A DNA stretch of 43,916 bases from an uncultured Enterobacteriaceae bacterium. Lineage in GTDB: Bacteria > Pseudomonadota > Gammaproteobacteria > Enterobacterales > Enterobacteriaceae. The stretch spans positions 1-43,916 of the forward strand of contig CALYPF010000006.1 in NCBI GenBank assembly GCA_945271245.1, read 5' to 3'. The notes below the pieces were generated by a model. The model saw nothing but the letters and a program-made list of their open reading frames with translations. It searched no databases and was not told where the DNA came from. The position numbers and the translations under genes were made by a program. Numbering within the stretch: the first letter of the stretch is position 1; each line of letters begins with the position of its first letter. This document shows, piece after piece, positions 40,096 through 43,916 of this stretch.

Positions 40096-41094
40096 ATGAT
40101 GCACCCCATTCCGGGCGCTGGCGCGCGTCCTCCGGGAGATCTTCCTGTTGGCGGCCCCCAGAGCCAGCCGCTCACGCCCCAGCAGCGCACCGCGCTGGAG
40201 CGTATTATTACGCGTATTGTCGCACTGACCCAGCAACAAACCGCTGAGGTGTGGGCCGGACTTAAACACGCGATTAATTTGCGCAACGATCGGCCGCTGA
40301 GCGCGCAGCATTTTCCAGCGGCCGAACATTACCTTAATCAGCGCCTTGAACAGGCGCAGTCTCATCAATCCACGCGACAGACGCTCCAGCAACTGACCAG
40401 TTTGCTGCAGCAGGGCAACAACCGGCAGGCGGTCAGCGAATTTATTCGCGCTACGTGGGGGCAAACGGTTCTTAGTCAACTGAGTCCCGAGCAGCTGAAA
40501 GACGTGTTGGTTAAATTGCAGAACGGCCAATTAGCGATACCGCAGCCGCAGCAGCGGCCAGCCACCGACAGGCCGCTACTTCCGGTGGAACACAGCGCGT
40601 TGAATAAACTGGCCGCCCGGCTGAGCGCCACTACCGGCGAATCAACCCGGCTGATTTGGCAATCAATGATGGAACTTTCCGGCGTTAAACACGGAGACTT
40701 AATCCCCGCGCGCCATTACGCGTTATTAACCACGTGGCTAACCGCGCGCCAGACGCTGACGCAGCAGCCGGCGCCGAACTTACATACGCTGCAGGCAGCG
40801 TTAAAACAGCCGCTGGAGAGCACCGAATGGCGTGAAATAAATGATTACGCCCAGCAGCGGCATAATGTTACGCCGCAGACAGTACTAACTCCGGCACAAA
40901 CGCTTGATATTCTTAACCACTTATTTTTCAAGCGGGCGGAGCGTCTCTCTGCAATCCGCCATGAAGAAGAGGCGCCGGAGTATACGCCGCTTATTGCACC
41001 AGTGCTTGACCCCATTAAGACACTGGTTGCTGCACATCCGGGTCGCCTGCTCATCGTGCTGATACTAGTGATTTTATTCTGGTTATTGATATAA
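40096..41094 (+). CDS. flk: Flagella biosynthesis regulator Flk
   Basis: Flk is an inner-membrane protein anchored by one C-terminal helix (about residues 312-331 here) with a cytoplasmic N-terminal domain. In Salmonella it prevents premature secretion of FlgM and other late flagellar substrates during hook-basal-body assembly. The product has 332 residues, with a Pro/Gly-rich N-terminus and many Gln residues, as in E. coli. AAGGA lies 6 bp before the ATG. No other flagellar gene is nearby. It is divergent from pdxB and convergent with yfcJ. Confidence 0.93.
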   Translation: MMHPIPGAGARPPGDLPVGGPQSQPLTPQQRTALERIITRIVALTQQQTAEVWAGLKHAINLRNDRPLSAQHFPAAEHYLNQRLEQAQSHQSTRQTLQQLTSLLQQGNNRQAVSEFIRATWGQTVLSQLSPEQLKDVLVKLQNGQLAIPQPQQRPATDRPLLPVEHSALNKLAARLSATTGESTRLIWQSMMELSGVKHGDLIPARHYALLTTWLTARQTLTQQPAPNLHTLQAALKQPLESTEWREINDYAQQRHNVTPQTVLTPAQTLDILNHLFFKRAERLSAIRHEEEAPEYTPLIAPVLDPIKTLVAAHPGRLLIVLILVILFWLLI

Positions 41095-41100
41095 ATTGCG

Positions 41101-42306
41101 CTAAGGCTGCTTTTCGCCAGGCGGCATTTTTTTCCTGCGAAAAGCAACTAACGTCACCAGAATGCCTGTCCCGGCGGAAATAGCACCGGTAAGAAACACC
41201 GACGGATACCCCAGCGACGTTGCCACCAGCCCGGTTAACGGGCCGGTGGCCGCATATGCGATATCCTGAAACGCGGCGTAGCCGCCCAGCGCCGTCCCAC
41301 GTACCTGGGCCGGCACGCGTTTAACTACTTCAACGCCCAGCGCCGGGAAAATAAGCGAACAGCCACAGCCGGTCAGGGCCGCGCCCAGCAGCGCCAGCCA
41401 GGCGTTAGAAGCCTGCCAGAGCAGCAGCAGGCCACCGGTTTCAATCATCAGCGACACCGCAGCGACCCGCACGCCGCCGAAGCGGTCCGGCATCCAGCCA
41501 AACAAAATACGCATCAGTACGAATGCTCCGCCAAACGCCGTCAGCGTAAAGCCAGCCATCGGCCAGCCCCGGCTGGCAAACCACAGAGAGACAAATGTAC
41601 CAATAGCCGCAAATCCCACGCCCTGTAGCGCCAGCCCCAACCCCGGCTGCCAAATTAACCCAACCACGCTCAACAGCGAAGGGCGCACCCCCTGCTGTGG
41701 CGCGATTTTTTTAACGCCGCCGTTAAATAACCATGCGACAAATGGCAGCACCATGATTACACCCGCGAGGGTCACATACCCGAAGCGCGCGTGGATCCAC
41801 AGCCCCAGCGGCGCCCCTGCCGCCAGCGCGCCGTAAATCGCCATGCCGTTCCAGGACATCACTTTACCTGAGCGGGCTGGCCCTACCAGCCCCATTCCCC
41901 AGGCCAGCGTGCCGGTGAGTAACTGGCTTTCGCCAAATCCAAGGACCAGCCTTCCGAGCAGAAGTAACCCCAGCTTGATTGCCGCATCTACGGGGAGCAG
42001 CGCCGCCAGTAGCCATGCGCCTCCCGCCAGCGCGCAGGAAAACATGCCCTGTAAAACAGAACGTTTTGCGCCGCGCTGGTCGGCCAGCTTACCCGCGTAG
42101 CCGCGAGTCAGCACCGTTGCCAGAAACTGGATCCCTACCGCGACGCCTACCAGTGTGTTACCGAACCCCAACTCCTGATGCACAAATAAAGGGATCACCG
42201 GCAGCGGCAATCCCACCGTCAAATAACACAGGAACACCGCAAAGGCGATGCGGAACAAAGAGAGATTTTCAGACCGCGTTTTTTTCTTTTGATTTACTGC
42301 AGACAT
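41101..42306 (-). CDS. yfcJ: MFS transporter YfcJ
   Basis: This inner-membrane major facilitator transporter has 401 residues and about 12 helices. It is very close to E. coli YfcJ, which is grouped with drug/arabinose-type efflux proteins; the substrate is unknown to me. The MFS loop motif [14 protein letters not shown] near residue 70 is the usual 2-3 loop signature. The chosen start has GGAG 8 bp upstream; the frame is open 8 codons further. It converges with flk, 6 bp apart, and its usual neighbour fabB does not follow. Confidence 0.94.
   Translation of the reverse strand: MSAVNQKKKTRSENLSLFRIAFAVFLCYLTVGLPLPVIPLFVHQELGFGNTLVGVAVGIQFLATVLTRGYAGKLADQRGAKRSVLQGMFSCALAGGAWLLAALLPVDAAIKLGLLLLGRLVLGFGESQLLTGTLAWGMGLVGPARSGKVMSWNGMAIYGALAAGAPLGLWIHARFGYVTLAGVIMVLPFVAWLFNGGVKKIAPQQGVRPSLLSVVGLIWQPGLGLALQGVGFAAIGTFVSLWFASRGWPMAGFTLTAFGGAFVLMRILFGWMPDRFGGVRVAAVSLMIETGGLLLLWQASNAWLALLGAALTGCGCSLIFPALGVEVVKRVPAQVRGTALGGYAAFQDIAYAATGPLTGLVATSLGYPSVFLTGAISAGTGILVTLVAFRRKKMPPGEKQP
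41106..41125 (+). terminator. Possible flk terminator in the yfcJ 3' end
   Basis: GCTGC at 41106-41110 can pair with GCGGC at 41121-41125 (one G-U), followed by a run of seven T from 41127 on the plus strand. The stem is short, so this is a tentative call. It overlaps the last codons of yfcJ. Confidence 0.35.
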
Positions 42307-42546
42307 ACCGCTCACTCCAGGGGAGCACAAAATAAGGCGAGGAATAACCGCGCCCTCTCCCCCGATTTCAGGTTAACAAGGGTGCGTGGAGTCAATGTGA
42401 CTGTATTTGCGTGCCGCCAGAAGCGACGGCGCTGCAAGTGTGCCTGTAATCAGGGGAAAGTGTCAACGTCCCTGCGGCTTTCGCAGGCGGAGATTGCCTG
42501 GACAGGCTGATAAAAGTTTGCGAGCATAACGGCTCTTTCTAAAGGT

Positions 42547-43329
42547 ATGAAGAGCGCGCGCAACAGTATGAAGGGCGATAACCGCATTGAACGGATTATG
42601 GACTTTCTCAAAAGCCAGAATCTGGTGACGGTCGAGCAATTAGTCACCGTTACTCACGCTTCGCCCGCGACCATTCGCCGCGATTTAATTCGGCTTGATA
42701 AAGAAGGTGTGATTAGCCGCACTCACGGGGGAGTCACCTTAAACCGATTTATCCCCGCCCAGCCAACAACGCGCGAAAAACGCCAGCGCAATCTGGCAGA
42801 AAAGTGCGCGATTGCCACCGCAGCCGCATCTATGGTTAGGCCGGGCGATGCCGTATTGTTCGATGCCGGCACCACCACGTTTGAACTGGCGCGCCAGGTT
42901 ACGCATCTGCCGCTGCGCGTTATCACCAGCGATTTGCATATCGCGCTGTTCTTCGCCGACTTTCGACAAATAGAAGTCACCGTGATTGGCGGGCGTATTG
43001 ACGATAGCAGCCAGTCCTGCGTAGGCGAACACGGGCGGCAGCTTCTGCAAAATATCTGGCCAGATATCGCTTTCGTGAGCTGCAACGGCTGGAGTCTGGA
43101 AAAAGGCATTACCGCTCCCACCGAAGAAAAAGCCGCATTAAAGCGTAGCGTGGTGGGTAATGCCCGTCGGCGGGTTTTACTGGCAGACAGCAGCAAATAC
43201 GGTACCTGGTCTTTATTTCGCGCCGCTCCGTTGGGGGCGCTCACTGATATCGTTACCGACGGCGCGCTGGACAGCGCCGCGCGGCGGGAGCTTGAACAGG
43301 GTGACTTTTGCCTCACAGTTGTTGGATGA
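42547..43329 (+). CDS. DeoR/GlpR-family transcriptional regulator
   Basis: This 260-residue protein has the DeoR-family layout. The N-terminal helix-turn-helix (about residues 12-64, with [25 protein letters not shown]) is the family signature. The C-terminal sugar-phosphate-sensing domain contains [12 protein letters not shown] and LLADSSKYG, usual in the family. Such proteins typically repress carbohydrate catabolic genes beside them; none is seen in the window. The start at 42547 lacks good Shine-Dalgarno spacing (AAAGG is one base away); Met8 at 42568 is another choice. It sits where fabB is expected. I do not recognise the specific gene. Confidence 0.9.
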   Translation: MKSARNSMKGDNRIERIMDFLKSQNLVTVEQLVTVTHASPATIRRDLIRLDKEGVISRTHGGVTLNRFIPAQPTTREKRQRNLAEKCAIATAAASMVRPGDAVLFDAGTTTFELARQVTHLPLRVITSDLHIALFFADFRQIEVTVIGGRIDDSSQSCVGEHGRQLLQNIWPDIAFVSCNGWSLEKGITAPTEEKAALKRSVVGNARRRVLLADSSKYGTWSLFRAAPLGALTDIVTDGALDSAARRELEQGDFCLTVVG

Positions 43330-43865
43330 CTGCCATTTAGTAACAGGTTTTCTCTTCGGTATCCGAAAGCGACAAGTTCACGTTAAGACAATATGACATT
43401 GGCAAAGTCACCGCCGTCGAAAGCTTTTTGAAACCCGCTCCCGCGCAGTTTCTCCGCCAGTTTTTATCAGCTGTGAGCCACAAAATGGGATTTGGCATGC
43501 GTAGATTTTCCCGGCCAGGCCACACCCCAGGCGATGACGTCTCCGGCAAAACACCCCATTTAACGGACAGTAAAAAACCACCTTCTTAGACGGTGGCTTT
43601 TGAGAAAGCCCCTAGGGCTATTGTCACCTTCCGGCAATTTCATCTGCTGTTCATGTGTTTGCTCCGTTTTCCCCTGATGCCGCACATATCTTCTGATTCT
43701 TTCTTCGTTCACACCTGCCGTATCTACAAACTACCCACGGGGTCCAAAAGGGTTTCCCCGGAGCTTCTTCCCGATGGGTGGAAAACGATTACAGAGCCTG
43801 ATGGCACTGCGACCTTTCAAATGACCCATTCGCGTTGATATCAATATTTTAGGTCGGACGATGAC
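43330..43865. other. Region after the DeoR-family gene without a recognised gene
   Basis: About 535 bp show no gene I can identify. A terminator-like hairpin lies at 43577-43597. An 81-codon open frame (43593-43838) ends in a plausible-looking protein tail (LLPDGWKTITEPDGT), but its start lies inside the hairpin. This may be degraded or mobile-element-associated DNA next to the IS end at 43866. Confidence 0.5.
43578..43596. terminator. Bidirectional terminator-like hairpin
   Basis: CCACC at 43578-43582 pairs with GGTGG at 43592-43596. On the minus strand the hairpin is followed by six T (TTTTTTA); on the plus strand by CTTTTGAG. It could end transcripts from the DeoR-family gene or from minus-strand transcription entering from the right. 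Confidence 0.55.
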
Positions 43866-43916
43866 TGTTACCAACGGTGCAAAACTGATCCACCCCAGCG
43901 GTTGAAAACTGATCCA
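43866..43916. mobile_element. Probable terminus of an IS21-type insertion sequence (partial)
   Basis: From TGTTACC at 43866 the sequence carries the 12-bp motif AAAACTGATCCA twice (43881-43892 and 43905-43916), 24 bp apart. Repeated GATCAGTTTT-type motifs inside a TG-starting end are typical of IS21-family termini. The element continues beyond the window; no istA or istB gene is visible. The family assignment is from memory of such ends and is not confirmed. Confidence 0.5.

Noticed and set aside
43337-43549. 70-codon minus-strand open frame near the window end
   Set aside because: No ribosome-binding site or recognisable family; other frames of the same stretch look equally protein-like, so no call can be supported.

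Overview
The window is chromosomal DNA from a gamma-proteobacterium of the order Enterobacterales, most likely the family Enterobacteriaceae. The gene order and protein sequences follow the Escherichia/Salmonella/Enterobacter nuo-to-flk segment closely. Several genes usual at this locus are missing, so it is not E. coli itself. I cannot name the genus from sequence alone.

Layout. (1) 1-125: a GCAGTCA heptanucleotide tandem array and the terminator of the nuo operon. (2) 126-15363, minus strand: the complete respiratory complex I operon nuoABCDEFGHIJKLMN, with nuoC and nuoD fused and two long internal spacers (nuoF-nuoG and nuoL-nuoM). (3) 15364-17870: the structured nuo leader/promoter region, the LysR-type regulator gene lrhA, and a long AT-rich intergenic region. 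(4) 17871-22884: alaA, yfbR, yfbS, yfbU and yfbV. (5) 23217-26638: the acetate pair ackA-pta. (6) 27050-29957: yfcD, yfcE, folX and yfcH. (7) 30139-36819, minus strand: ubiX, purF, cvpA (with a PurR operator), dedD, folC, accD and dedA. (8) 36844-39869, minus strand: truA, usg and pdxB, with pdxB preceded by a leader that contains two mutually exclusive hairpins. (9) 40096-43329: flk, yfcJ and a DeoR-family regulator. (10) 43330-43916: a stretch without a recognised gene, ending in what looks like one end of an IS21-type insertion sequence.

How the genes work together. Complex I feeds NADH electrons into the quinone pool and pumps protons; lrhA next door encodes a global regulator. AckA and Pta interconvert acetyl-CoA and acetate. 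AlaA, PurF, FolC, FolX, AccD, PdxB and UbiX are housekeeping enzymes for alanine, purine, folate/pterin, fatty acid, pyridoxal phosphate and ubiquinone synthesis. TruA modifies tRNA.

Differences from the E. coli arrangement as I remember it: yfbT is absent between yfbS and yfbU, yfcC between pta and yfcD, yfcFG between yfcE and folX, the histidine/lysine-arginine-ornithine transport cluster between yfcH and ubiX, and fabB beyond yfcJ. The most interesting unexplained structure is the pdxB leader (39906-39973), where two inverted repeats interleave as X-Y-X'-Y' and could form alternative hairpins, one of them terminator-like. No rRNA, tRNA or CRISPR array was recognised.
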